Below are positions 1-7,794 of a stretch of 64,000 bases of DNA, in pieces. The notes below the pieces were generated by a model. The model did no database searches. It saw nothing but the letters and a program-made list of their open reading frames with translations, and was not told where the DNA came from. This DNA is from an uncultured Lachnospiraceae bacterium (GTDB taxonomy: Bacteria > Bacillota > Clostridia > Lachnospirales > Lachnospiraceae). Position numbers and translations under genes: made by a program. Position 1 is the stretch's first letter. Every line of letters starts with the position of its first letter. The stretch lies in assembly GCA_900317585.1 (NCBI GenBank), contig ONHG01000007.1, positions 1 through 64,000 on the forward strand. The letters are read 5' to 3'.

Positions 1-77
1 TCATCACTGGTTGCCTTGTCCTGCTCTATCGCACTTAGCGTACGGGACAGGTTTGTCCTTACTTTTCTGTAAATCAT
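1..77 (-). CDS. Unidentified protein, N-terminal part only (cut by window edge)
   Basis: An ATG at 77-75 is preceded by a good ribosome binding site (AAGGAG, six bases before the start). It opens a frame running off the window, beginning MIYRKVRTNLSRTLSAIEQ. Only 25 codons are visible, basic and then acidic, with no hydrophobic prepilin-like segment. The gene lies downstream of pilC on the same strand, but it has its own promoter and is separated from pilC by a terminator, so it is probably not part of the pilus operon. I do not recognise it. Confidence 0.55.
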   Translation of the reverse strand, partial: MIYRKVRTNLSRTLSAIEQDKATSD

Positions 78-349
78 TCACTTCTCCTTCTGATTTTCTC
101 ATAAAAATCTTCGTAACTTCGTAATTATTCAATACTTCTTTGAAAATAGCTGCCCTCAAAGATTCCTTAAATTTAAAAAGCTCTTAAAAGCAGGAAACTA
201 TTAAGAAGCTACTAAAAAAACGAACATATTCAATAATTACTGAATAATCACTCCTTAAAACCCTTAAAATTCCAATTAAACATTTGCCACGTATAGATAC
301 GATCAGACATTTCCTGGCAATACTGAAACGGCTCGAATTGTGTGTTTAA
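78..349 (-). other. Long 5' leader of the partial gene, with a structured segment
   Basis: About 265 bases separate the promoter at 350-378 from the start codon at 77. Between 282 and 320 the RNA can fold as TGCCA...TGGCA enclosing CGTAT-CT-ATACG. A short frame (310-248) opens inside this segment: ATG, 20 codons including two Trp codons (MSDRIYTWQMFNWNFKGFKE), then TGA. Just downstream is the palindrome ATTCAGTAATTATTGAAT. It could be a cis-regulatory leader or leader peptide. I cannot match it to a named family. Confidence 0.35.
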
Positions 350-378
350 ATTATACCATTGGTTGTATACCTTTGCAA
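350..378 (-). promoter_or_regulatory. Sigma-A type promoter of the partial gene
   Basis: Reading the minus strand, TTGCAA (378-373) is followed after 17 bases by a perfect TATAAT (355-350) with an extended -10 (TGG). Transcription would enter the long leader at 78-349. Confidence 0.7.
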
Positions 379-450
379 GACTTTTATTTTTTTGTTCTTC
401 CCACGCCTTACTGTCAGTCCCTGCAGTTGTTATGCCATTTTTTCAACACT

Positions 451-491
451 AAAAAAGCAGCCCCGGGTTCACACTCAAGGTCTGCTTTTTT
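451..491 (-). terminator. Intrinsic terminator after pilC
   Basis: The inverted repeat AAAAAAGCAG...CTGCTTTTTT (451-460 and 482-491) encloses a loop with further partial pairing. On the minus strand the stem ends in a T run just beyond the pilC stop codon, as expected for the end of the pilBTC operon. Confidence 0.7.
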
Positions 492-495
492 CATT

Positions 496-1710
496 TTATA
501 GAGTGTCCATAGCCTGATACATGGTGAGCATTGGTGCCATAACTGCTGCCACAAGCACACCGACAATTGCGGCCAGTACAAGAATAATCATAGGCTCGAT
601 TGCAGCCATAACTGTCTGGGTAGCCATCTCTACTTCCTCATCATAGTAGTCTGCAAGACGCGTGAGCATACCCTCGAGGTCTCCTGTTTCCTCTCCGATT
701 CTGGTCATATGTGATACCATAGGTGGAAACAGTCCACACGCTGTGATTGGCTCTGAGAGAGGAACACCCTTGCTGACCTCCTCTCTTGCCTTGTTCAATG
801 CATTTCTGTAGAGAGCGTTTTTCATGGTATTTGCAGTAATACCAAGTGCCTCTATCATTGGAAGTCCTGAATATACCAGTGTTGAAAGTGTACGAGCATA
901 ATTGCTGGCCGCGGTTTTTATGTTTAGCTTTCCAAAAACCGGAAGCTTTCTGGCCAGTGTACCAAAAAATATCTGTCCACTGTTGGTCTTCTTATACGCC
1001 TTTATCGCAATAACCGCTATCGCGACTACTGCTACAATTATATACCAGTAACCGGTGACAAAATTACTCATTGCCAAAACCGCTTTTGTGATTCCAGGAA
1101 GTTCTGTACCGAGATCATTAAACATATCTGAATAGCTAGGAATTACCTTAACAAGCATGACAATTACAACTGCTATCGCAACTATTACGACAATTATAGG
1201 ATAAACGGCAGCTTTTTTTATCATACCGTTTAGCTTTGCTGATTTCTCAAAATGTGCTGACATTCTTTCAAACGCAACATCTATTTTACCTGATGCCTCT
1301 CCTGCCGCAACCATGCTGACCATGATATCAGGAAAAACGTTGGGATACTTTTTCAGACTGTCTGAGAGTGTCTCACCTTTTTGGATTTCCGCATGCACGC
1401 CCTTTATAGCCTTTGCCATCGTCTTGTTCTCTGTCTGGTCAGAAAGCATATCGAGTGTGTCAAGAATTGTGACACCTGCATTTATCATACTTGTGAACTG
1501 ACGACAGAACACTGACAAGTCTCGCGGTTTCACCTTTCCGCCTATGCTAAAGGATATTTCCTTTGTGAGTGCAGTTGCTTTTGTAAGACTTATGACCATA
1601 TTTCCTTCAAGCTTTAGCTTATTTTTTGCCTCAAGTTCTGTCTCTGCAACTATATTTCCTTTTTTTTCTTTTCCGTTTGGATCTATGACCTGATATGTCC
1701 AATCAGCCAC
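496..1710 (-). CDS. pilC: Type IV pilus inner-membrane platform protein PilC (GspF family)
   Basis: This 404-residue protein has the duplicated GspF/PilC fold: two cytoplasmic helical domains (about residues 65-190 and 270-390) with hydrophobic segments near 170-190, 220-240 and 375-395. The family forms the membrane platform that couples the PilB and PilT motors to pilin polymerisation. The start is GTG, supported by AAGGAGG eight bases upstream. It is the last gene of a pilB-pilT-pilC operon and is followed by a terminator. The usual pilin and prepilin peptidase genes are not visible and may lie outside the window. Family assignment is firm; whether pili are made cannot be read here. Confidence 0.93.
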   Translation of the reverse strand: MADWTYQVIDPNGKEKKGNIVAETELEAKNKLKLEGNMVISLTKATALTKEISFSIGGKVKPRDLSVFCRQFTSMINAGVTILDTLDMLSDQTENKTMAKAIKGVHAEIQKGETLSDSLKKYPNVFPDIMVSMVAAGEASGKIDVAFERMSAHFEKSAKLNGMIKKAAVYPIIVVIVAIAVVIVMLVKVIPSYSDMFNDLGTELPGITKAVLAMSNFVTGYWYIIVAVVAIAVIAIKAYKKTNSGQIFFGTLARKLPVFGKLNIKTAASNYARTLSTLVYSGLPMIEALGITANTMKNALYRNALNKAREEVSKGVPLSEPITACGLFPPMVSHMTRIGEETGDLEGMLTRLADYYDEEVEMATQTVMAAIEPMIILVLAAIVGVLVAAVMAPMLTMYQAMDTL

Positions 1711-1784
1711 TTTCGTATCCTCCTTTACGGTAATTCAACAATTTTATATAAATTACTTCTTAATTTAATGTACATCTGATAATA

Positions 1785-2843
1785 CTAATAGCGAAGATGA
1801 ATGCGGTTAGACATGGCAGCCGGATCGTGGGCATACGATAATGCTGTTTCCGGTGCAATGAGCCCCTGACTGTAATACTGTGTGATGCAGTCATCCATAG
1901 TCTGCATGCCTTCCCTCTTTGATGTCTGTATAATTGACGGAATCTGAAAAGCCTTTGCCTCACGGATCAGGTTTCTGATAGCATTGTTGGCAAGAAGCAC
2001 CTCAAATGCTGCTATTCGTCCACCGTTTACCATTGGAAGCAGATGCTGGGCTATGATGCCCTCGAGTACACCTGAAAGCTGCACTCTTATCTGCTGCTGC
2101 TGATGTGGCGGGAACACATCTATGATACGGTCTATTGCATCAGCCGCACTGTTTGTATGAAGCGTGGAGAAAACAAGATGTCCTGTTTCTGCTGCTGTGA
2201 TAGCTGTAGAAATAGTCTCAAGATCACGCATCTCTCCTACAAGTATTACATCCGGATCCTGTCTGAGTGCAGCACGAAGCGCAGCCGCATATGACAGTGT
2301 ATCTTTTCCAACCTCTCTCTGTGTCACTATAGAACGCTTTCTTGAATGAAGGTACTCTATAGGATCTTCCAGCGTGATTATATTTTTTGAATCTCTTGTT
2401 GCTATTACGTCAATAAGACTGGCAAGTGTGGTTGATTTTCCACTTCCTGTGGCTCCTGTTACCAGAACCAGCCCTCTCATCTTTGTGGTAAGATTCACTA
2501 CCGCCTGCGGTATTCCAAGCTGCTGTGGTGAAGGTACATCATATGAAAGGATTCGAAGAGCTGCCGCATATGAACCTCTCTGTCTGAACACATTCGCCCT
2601 GACTCGTGAAAAGCCCTCTACTGAAAAAGCAAAATCAAGCTCTCCCTTTTCCTTAAGCTCCCCAAGAAGCTCTCTTGGAACTATCGGACTAAGCAGATTA
2701 TCTGTCTCCTTGTCGGTCAATACCATATTTCCCTGTGGCACAAGAGTTCCGTCTATACGAAGCATTACCGGATTTCCCGGCGCGATATGTATATCTGATG
2801 AATTCTGCTGCTGTGCCGCTCTAAGTACGTCTGTTATCTGCAT
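1785..2843 (-). CDS. pilT: Type IV pilus retraction ATPase PilT
   Basis: The 352-residue secretion ATPase has Walker A GATGSGKSTT near residue 130, an Asp box (ITLEDPIEYLH), Walker B (DPDVILVGEMRD) and the His box (GHLVFSTLHTNSAADAIDRI). These features and the length match PilT, the hexameric motor that depolymerises pili for twitching, rather than the longer PilB. It lies 12 bases downstream of pilB and 75 bases upstream of pilC on the same strand. The ribosome binding site GGGGGAG precedes the ATG. The presence of both motors suggests retractable pili. Confidence 0.94.
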   Translation of the reverse strand: MQITDVLRAAQQQNSSDIHIAPGNPVMLRIDGTLVPQGNMVLTDKETDNLLSPIVPRELLGELKEKGELDFAFSVEGFSRVRANVFRQRGSYAAALRILSYDVPSPQQLGIPQAVVNLTTKMRGLVLVTGATGSGKSTTLASLIDVIATRDSKNIITLEDPIEYLHSRKRSIVTQREVGKDTLSYAAALRAALRQDPDVILVGEMRDLETISTAITAAETGHLVFSTLHTNSAADAIDRIIDVFPPHQQQQIRVQLSGVLEGIIAQHLLPMVNGGRIAAFEVLLANNAIRNLIREAKAFQIPSIIQTSKREGMQTMDDCITQYYSQGLIAPETALSYAHDPAAMSNRIHLRY

Positions 2844-2855
2844 TTTTCTCCCCCC

Positions 2856-4559
2856 TTAGTTCTCAAATGTTGTCTTTAACATCTCATGATATGAGGTCAC
2901 TCCCTGAAGAACCAGTCTTATTGCACTCTGTCTTAAGGTATGCATGCCCTCAGTACAGGCTGTCTCATTGATTTCATCAGGCGAAGCGCCTTTTCCTATG
3001 AGCGTTTTAAGCTTTGGTGTAACTGTCATTATCTCATATATTCCTATTCGACCTTTATAGCCGGTATGGTCGCAGCATTCACAGCCACATGGCTCATATA
3101 CTTTCACCGGTTTAAATGCCGGAATACCCATAAATTCCTTTTCCTCTTCTGTGAGCAGATGCTCCTTCTTGCAATCCGGACAAAGTCTTCTGACAAGTCT
3201 CTGCGCAATAATTCCCTTTACAGAATCTGCCAGCAGATAGCTCTCCACTCCCATATCCTCAAGTCGTGAAAGCGTACTCGCAGAACTGTTTGTATGCAGT
3301 GTGCTTACCACAAGGTGTCCTGTGATGGATGCCTGCACCGCAATCTCCGCTGTCTCACGGTCTCGAATCTCACCGATCATGATGATATCAGGGTCCTGTC
3401 GCAGAATAGAACGAAGTGCTGACGCAAATGTCAGATCCGCCTTATTATTTACCTGAACCTGGTTGATTCCGTCTATATTGGCCTCCACAGGATCCTCAAC
3501 CGTGATAATATTTACGTCCTCACTGTTCAGCTCAGAAAGCGCTGTGTAAAGTGTCGTTGACTTACCACTTCCTGTAGGTCCTGTTACCAGTATGATACCA
3601 TTGGTATTCATCAGTATATGATCAAAGGCCTTAAGCTCTTCGTCTGAAAATCCCAGCTCCTTTTTATCTCTTGTAAGTGCCTTTTTCTGCGCAAGTCGCA
3701 TAACACATTTCTCACCGAATACTGTCGGAAGGATTGATACTCGGATATCATACTCTGTCTTGTCTATCTCCATAGTGATACGGCCGTCCTGCGGCTTTCG
3801 CTTCTCTGAAATATCCATGCCTCCGATAATTTTCAGTCGGGTAATGATAGCTGAGAGAAGATGTATGCTGTAGGATGCCTTCTCATAAAGCGCACCATCA
3901 ATTCTGTAGCGCACTCTGACCTTATTTTCAAGTGCTTCTATATGTATATCTGAAGCCCTGAGTCTGGCTGCCTGCTCAATTATAGAGTTGACAAGCAAAA
4001 CAACCGGTGAATTGTTGACGTCCTTGCTGGTAGCTTCCTCTGCCTCGGCATTTTTCTGCTCACGCTCTTTTCGCTCTCTTGCATACTCCTGCGCTGCCTT
4101 CATGGCCTCGGTATCACCATAGTACTTGTCAAGTGTCAGAAGAATATCTCTGGCTGTCGCAACCGCCGGCTCAGCCTGCAGATTTGTGATGATGGAAAAA
4201 TCATCCAGTGCGACCATATCCATCGGATCTGCCATTGCTACATGTACGATATTGGCATTCTTTGGATCAAATGCAATTGGTATCATGACATGCTTTCTGA
4301 GCACTGTCTCATTGACAAGCGCCTGTACCTCTTCCGGAATGTTCATGGCACTGACATTCACAAATGGAAGCTCAAGCTGCTGCGAAAGTGCCTTTGCAAT
4401 CTGAAGCTCATTGGTAAATCCAAGCTCTACAAGAGTCTCACCTATCTTTTTGTGAGTCTCCTTTGATTTTTTCAGAGCCTGCTCAAGCTGCTCCTGAGTT
4501 ATTACATTTTCATTTATAAGCATATCTCCGATACGCTTTTTCTCTCGTCTTAAAGCCAT
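2856..4559 (-). CDS. pilB: Type IV pilus extension ATPase PilB (GspE family)
   Basis: The 567-residue protein starts with a GspE/MshE N-terminal domain (about residues 1-150), followed by the secretion ATPase core with Walker A GPTGSGKSTT near 330, Walker B (DPDIIMIGEIRD) and His box (GHLVVSTLHTNSSAS). A four-Cys zinc motif (CPDC ... CGCECCDHTGYKGR) lies near residue 460, as in extension ATPases and unlike PilT. It powers pilus polymerisation at the inner face of the membrane. It is the first gene of the operon, behind the promoter at 4590-4618. Confidence 0.94.
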   Translation of the reverse strand: MALRREKKRIGDMLINENVITQEQLEQALKKSKETHKKIGETLVELGFTNELQIAKALSQQLELPFVNVSAMNIPEEVQALVNETVLRKHVMIPIAFDPKNANIVHVAMADPMDMVALDDFSIITNLQAEPAVATARDILLTLDKYYGDTEAMKAAQEYARERKEREQKNAEAEEATSKDVNNSPVVLLVNSIIEQAARLRASDIHIEALENKVRVRYRIDGALYEKASYSIHLLSAIITRLKIIGGMDISEKRKPQDGRITMEIDKTEYDIRVSILPTVFGEKCVMRLAQKKALTRDKKELGFSDEELKAFDHILMNTNGIILVTGPTGSGKSTTLYTALSELNSEDVNIITVEDPVEANIDGINQVQVNNKADLTFASALRSILRQDPDIIMIGEIRDRETAEIAVQASITGHLVVSTLHTNSSASTLSRLEDMGVESYLLADSVKGIIAQRLVRRLCPDCKKEHLLTEEEKEFMGIPAFKPVKVYEPCGCECCDHTGYKGRIGIYEIMTVTPKLKTLIGKGASPDEINETACTEGMHTLRQSAIRLVLQGVTSYHEMLKTTFEN

Positions 4560-4589
4560 TTCGGCTCCCCCTTCGTCTCATATAGGAAA

Positions 4590-4618
4590 ATTGTACCATT
4601 ATAATTATCTTATTTCAA
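4590..4618 (-). promoter_or_regulatory. Promoter of the pilBTC operon
   Basis: On the minus strand TTGAAA (4618-4613), a 17-base spacer and TACAAT (4595-4590) with an extended TGG form a good vegetative promoter about 31 bases upstream of the pilB start. Confidence 0.7.
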
Positions 4619-4704
4619 GTGCTTTATCAAGAAAATTTTGACGTATAACCCGACATGGTAATGTAAGGCTATACGTCTTAAAATAACTCTGTATTTAAGT
4701 CCTG

Positions 4705-4738
4705 CCGGAGCATAGACTCTCCCGGAGCATAGACTCTC
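4705..4738. repeat. Perfect 17-bp tandem duplication
   Basis: CCGGAGCATAGACTCTC occurs twice head to tail (4705-4721 and 4722-4738), immediately beyond the stop codon of the symporter gene. It looks like a recent slippage duplication. No function can be assigned. Confidence 0.9.
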
Positions 4739-4742
4739 ATTG

Positions 4743-6140
4743 TTAAAAACTAACGATTCCGAGTGCCTGCAGCAACAGTATAAGCAGGAATGCCGGTGCA
4801 ATAAATTTAACCATGATTATATAAAGTCCTTTTCTGGTGAATTTGCTGCCTCCGCGTGTCACCTCATCTATTATTACCTTTGGACTTACTATCCAGCCGA
4901 TAAGGATACATGTGGCAAGTGCCACGATTGGCATGAGCACATTGTTGCTGACATAGTCCATTATATCAAGTATCTGTCCGACTGTGCCGTTTGGAAGCTT
5001 AACCTCCATATAGAGCTTATTGTAGCCAAGGCAGACTATTATCTCTGCAATCAGACCGTATACCGTGACTAAAATTGCGCTTTTTCTGCGGCTCCAGTGA
5101 AATCTGTCTATAAGACTCGATACAATAGCCTCCATAATTGATACAGACGATGTGACTGCTGCAAATGCAACTATCATGAAGAATATAAGTCCCACAATAT
5201 CTCCTGCTATTCCCATTGCATCAAATACCTTTGGCAGTGATATAAACATAAGACCCGGTCCTGCTGACATGCCGTCTCTGCCCATAAATACATATACTGC
5301 CGGAATAATCATAAGACCTGCAAGAAATGCAACAAGTGTATCAAAAATCTCGATCTGGTTGATTGAGCCCATGAGCTTTGATTCCTTCTTGACATACGAA
5401 CCATATGCAACCATGATTCCCATAGCCACACTGATTGAGTAGAACAGCTGACCGAGCGCATCAACAAATACTGTGACAAGCTTTTGCATTGTAAGCCCCT
5501 TGAAGTCAGGAACCACATATATCTTAAGACCCTCAAGACCACTTCTTACTGCGCCTGATGCCTCCTTATAATTAAGCGTCAGTGAGAAAATACCGATTGC
5601 AAAAATAAGCACAACAAGGATAGGCATGAGCACCTTGCTGAAGCGCTCGATACCTCTATTGACTCCGCCAATGACAACTGCTGCTGTTAAAAGCAGATAC
5701 ACCACTCCAAATATGATTGGTGCCCACTGGCCTGTGATAAAGCCTGTGAAATATCCATCCGCAACTGCATTCTTACCGCTTCCTGTAATAAAAAGTGTAA
5801 AGTATTTTAAAACCCATCCACCTATAGTACAGTAGTAAGGCAGAATAATAGCCGGTACTATACATGCAAGCACACCGATAAACTTACCCTTTGGATTGAT
5901 AAGACCATACGCGGTGAGCGGTCCCTGTCCGGTCTTACGTCCTATTGCAATCTCAGTGGTAAGCAATGTAAAACCAAAGGTCAGAACAAGTATCAGATAC
6001 ACCAGCAGAAAAAGTCCTCCTCCGTCCTTTGCTGCCAGATACGGAAACCTCCATATATTTCCAAGTCCTACCGCACTGCCGGCTGCCGCAAGAACGAACC
6101 CAATGTTGCCGGAAAAAGTGCTTCTTGATTTTTCTTTCAT
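4743..6140 (-). CDS. Neurotransmitter:sodium symporter (NSS/SNF) family transporter
   Basis: The 465-residue polytopic membrane protein has about 11-12 hydrophobic segments. It carries the NSS signature in the first helix (GSAVGLGNIWRFPY, residues 17-30), where sodium and substrate bind in LeuT-type transporters. Bacterial members import amino acids such as leucine, tryptophan, tyrosine or methionine with sodium; the substrate here is not evident. The ATG has an AAGGAG site ten bases upstream. It is a single gene between the pil operon and the palindromic elements. Confidence 0.9.
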   Translation of the reverse strand: MKEKSRSTFSGNIGFVLAAAGSAVGLGNIWRFPYLAAKDGGGLFLLVYLILVLTFGFTLLTTEIAIGRKTGQGPLTAYGLINPKGKFIGVLACIVPAIILPYYCTIGGWVLKYFTLFITGSGKNAVADGYFTGFITGQWAPIIFGVVYLLLTAAVVIGGVNRGIERFSKVLMPILVVLIFAIGIFSLTLNYKEASGAVRSGLEGLKIYVVPDFKGLTMQKLVTVFVDALGQLFYSISVAMGIMVAYGSYVKKESKLMGSINQIEIFDTLVAFLAGLMIIPAVYVFMGRDGMSAGPGLMFISLPKVFDAMGIAGDIVGLIFFMIVAFAAVTSSVSIMEAIVSSLIDRFHWSRRKSAILVTVYGLIAEIIVCLGYNKLYMEVKLPNGTVGQILDIMDYVSNNVLMPIVALATCILIGWIVSPKVIIDEVTRGGSKFTRKGLYIIMVKFIAPAFLLILLLQALGIVSF

Positions 6141-6282
6141 TTTCTACTGTCTCCTTAATATATTATATAGTTTAATTTCGATTTAATATGGACATTGTTT
6201 CCATTTATAAATCTAATATACCTATTATAATCATCTAGAGTACTTTTTGCAATGGTTGATATTATTTATACGCATTTGCAGT
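6141..6282. other. Upstream region of the symporter gene
   Basis: This AT-rich stretch contains the symporter's ribosome binding site and presumably its promoter. No convincing -35/-10 pair or RNA motif was found. It ends at the first palindromic element. Confidence 0.4.
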
Positions 6283-6424
6283 ACGTGTGGTGGCACATGG
6301 CAGGTGTCGTGAGTGCTACGCTATACTGTCAAGATACTGTACGAATTATGCCTCAAAAACTTTCTTAACTTGACGAAACCGTCGCTATTCGCTCTAACGA
6401 CACCTGCCATGTGCCACCACACGT
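6283..6424 (-). repeat. Palindromic element A: perfect 28-bp inverted repeat, shortened relative of elements B and C
   Basis: The arms 6283-6310 (ACGTGTGGTGGCACATGGCA, then GGTGTCGT) and 6397-6424 are exact reverse complements. The 86-base interior, read on the minus strand, contains GACGGTTTCGTC, then GCATAATTCGTACAGTATCTTG, split here as GCATAATTCG and TACAGTATCT, and TAGCGTAGC. These are the 3' core segments of element C (plus strand) and partly of element B. The half carrying the two AYGGAY hairpins is missing. It therefore appears to be a deletion derivative in the opposite orientation to B, 23 bases away. Confidence 0.85.
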
Positions 6425-6447
6425 AACGCAAATTCACCACAACATAA

Positions 6448-6720
6448 GGAACGTAAGCCCCGGGTACCGCTGGCGCACACGTACTCCCGCCGGAGCGCAT
6501 AGCGAAGTGGCTTAGATACTGTAGAAATTATGCCCACAAAACGCAGAAATACCCAGCCATGGACGGCTGGGTAAGGCGTTATGCGCCACGGACGGCGCAT
6601 AAAAGCCGTTTTCGTCAAGCATCGAAACACTCAAAGCATAATTTCGTACAGTATCTTAGCCACGCAGCGTAGCGACAGTGGGAGTACGTGTGCACCCGTG
6701 GTACCCGGGGCTTACGTTCC
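6448..6720 (+). repeat. Palindromic element B with TwoAYGGAY-like core
   Basis: This 273-bp imperfect palindrome has arms of about 86 bases. The outer 21 bases (from GGAACGTAAGCCCCGGGTAC) pair perfectly; further blocks pair, including CACACGTACTCCC and GATACTGTA. The plus-strand core has two perfect hairpins: ACCCAGCC-ATGGAC-GGCTGGGT (6551-6572) and TTATGCGCC-ACGGAC-GGCGCATAA (about 6579-6602). Both loops match AYGGAY, the hallmark of the TwoAYGGAY candidate RNA as I remember it. The element begins 11 bases after the metF stop codon, so metF transcripts run into its antisense strand. Transcription from the plus strand is not shown. Confidence 0.8.
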
Positions 6721-6731
6721 GTACTATTATC

Positions 6732-7598
6732 CTAAATAAGGTTCTTGATTCCCTCTGTTAAACGCTTTGCAACTCTCACATTGTTCATAGTGTAAAGATG
6801 AATCCCCTCCACATCATTAGCTAAAAGCTCAATTATCTGACTCTCGCAGTAAGACATTCCGGCATCAAAAAGTGCAGCCTTGTTGTCTCCGTATCTGTGG
6901 ACAATCTTCTGGAACTTCTCAGGGAACTTTGCTCCGCACATTGTGACCATTCTCTGAATCTGAGCCGCATTGATACAAGGCATGATGCCCGGGATAACAG
7001 GCACATTGATACCTGCAAGCCTGCAGTCCTCAGCAAAATTGAAGAAGGTATCATTGTCAAAGAAGAGCTGTGATAAAAGAAGCTCTGCTCCTGCATCAAC
7101 CTTTTTCTTAAGATTCTTAATATCATCTACCTTATCAGCTGCCTCCGGATGGATGTCCGGGTAGCACGCACCTGCGATACAGAACTGATTGCCTGTGGTA
7201 TCCTTTATGTATTTAATCAAATCGCTTGCATGGAGAAAATCCTCCTTTGCAGGCACGTTCGGATTTCTGTCTCCTCTTAAAGCGAGGATATTCTCAATGC
7301 CCTCATATGAAAGCTGTCTGGTGAACTCATCTATTTCTGCCTTGTTATAGCACAGACATGTAAGGTGTACGACCGGCTCCACATTGTACTGGTTCTTGAT
7401 TTTCTTCGCAATCTCGATAGTCTTGTTATTGTTTGAGCTGCCGCCTGCGCCAAATGTCACGCTGATGTACTCAGGATGACAATCACAGAGTATTTCAAGC
7501 ATCTCATCTATATTTTTGAAGTCTTCCTCCTTCTTTGGTGGAAATATCTCAAAGGAGAGCGACTGTGGTTTGTTTGTATGTATCTGTGTAATCTTCAT
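6732..7598 (-). CDS. metF: 5,10-methylenetetrahydrofolate reductase
   Basis: The 288-residue protein is full length for the bacterial MetF TIM barrel. It shows the FAD and folate-site motifs SFEIFPPK (residues 15-22), VTFGAGG, LALRGD and SQLFFD. It reduces 5,10-methylene-THF to 5-methyl-THF for methionine synthesis; in clostridia the cytosolic enzyme can also serve other C1 routes. A GGAGG site precedes the ATG. No SAM riboswitch is visible in the 196 bases upstream. It is a single gene, divergent from the MATE gene, with the palindromic element directly after its stop. Confidence 0.95.
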   Translation of the reverse strand: MKITQIHTNKPQSLSFEIFPPKKEEDFKNIDEMLEILCDCHPEYISVTFGAGGSSNNNKTIEIAKKIKNQYNVEPVVHLTCLCYNKAEIDEFTRQLSYEGIENILALRGDRNPNVPAKEDFLHASDLIKYIKDTTGNQFCIAGACYPDIHPEAADKVDDIKNLKKKVDAGAELLLSQLFFDNDTFFNFAEDCRLAGINVPVIPGIMPCINAAQIQRMVTMCGAKFPEKFQKIVHRYGDNKAALFDAGMSYCESQIIELLANDVEGIHLYTMNNVRVAKRLTEGIKNLI

Positions 7599-7737
7599 GT
7601 TATCCTCCGGTATATATGGTTATTCAATAATTTGTAATTTTTATAGTCCATATATTACTGTAGTTTTTTGTCATTGTAAAATATATTTTTCTTTTAGTTT
7701 GTCATAAATAAAATCTATATCAAAACTTGCTGAGTCT

Positions 7738-7765
7738 TTGATTTTTTTTAATGTGGTGATATAAT
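7738..7765 (+). promoter_or_regulatory. Promoter of the MATE transporter gene
   Basis: TTGATT, a 16-base spacer and a perfect TATAAT with extended -10 (TGA) lie 30 bases upstream of the MATE start codon. Confidence 0.65.
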
Positions 7766-7794
7766 GAACAAAGCAAATCCAAAAGGGGTAACTT

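Noticed and set aside
7599-7794. Possible SAM riboswitch in front of metF
   Set aside because: The AT-rich sequence has no SAM-I core elements (no conserved AGAG...GAGG arms or pseudoknot), and the region also holds the divergent MATE promoter.
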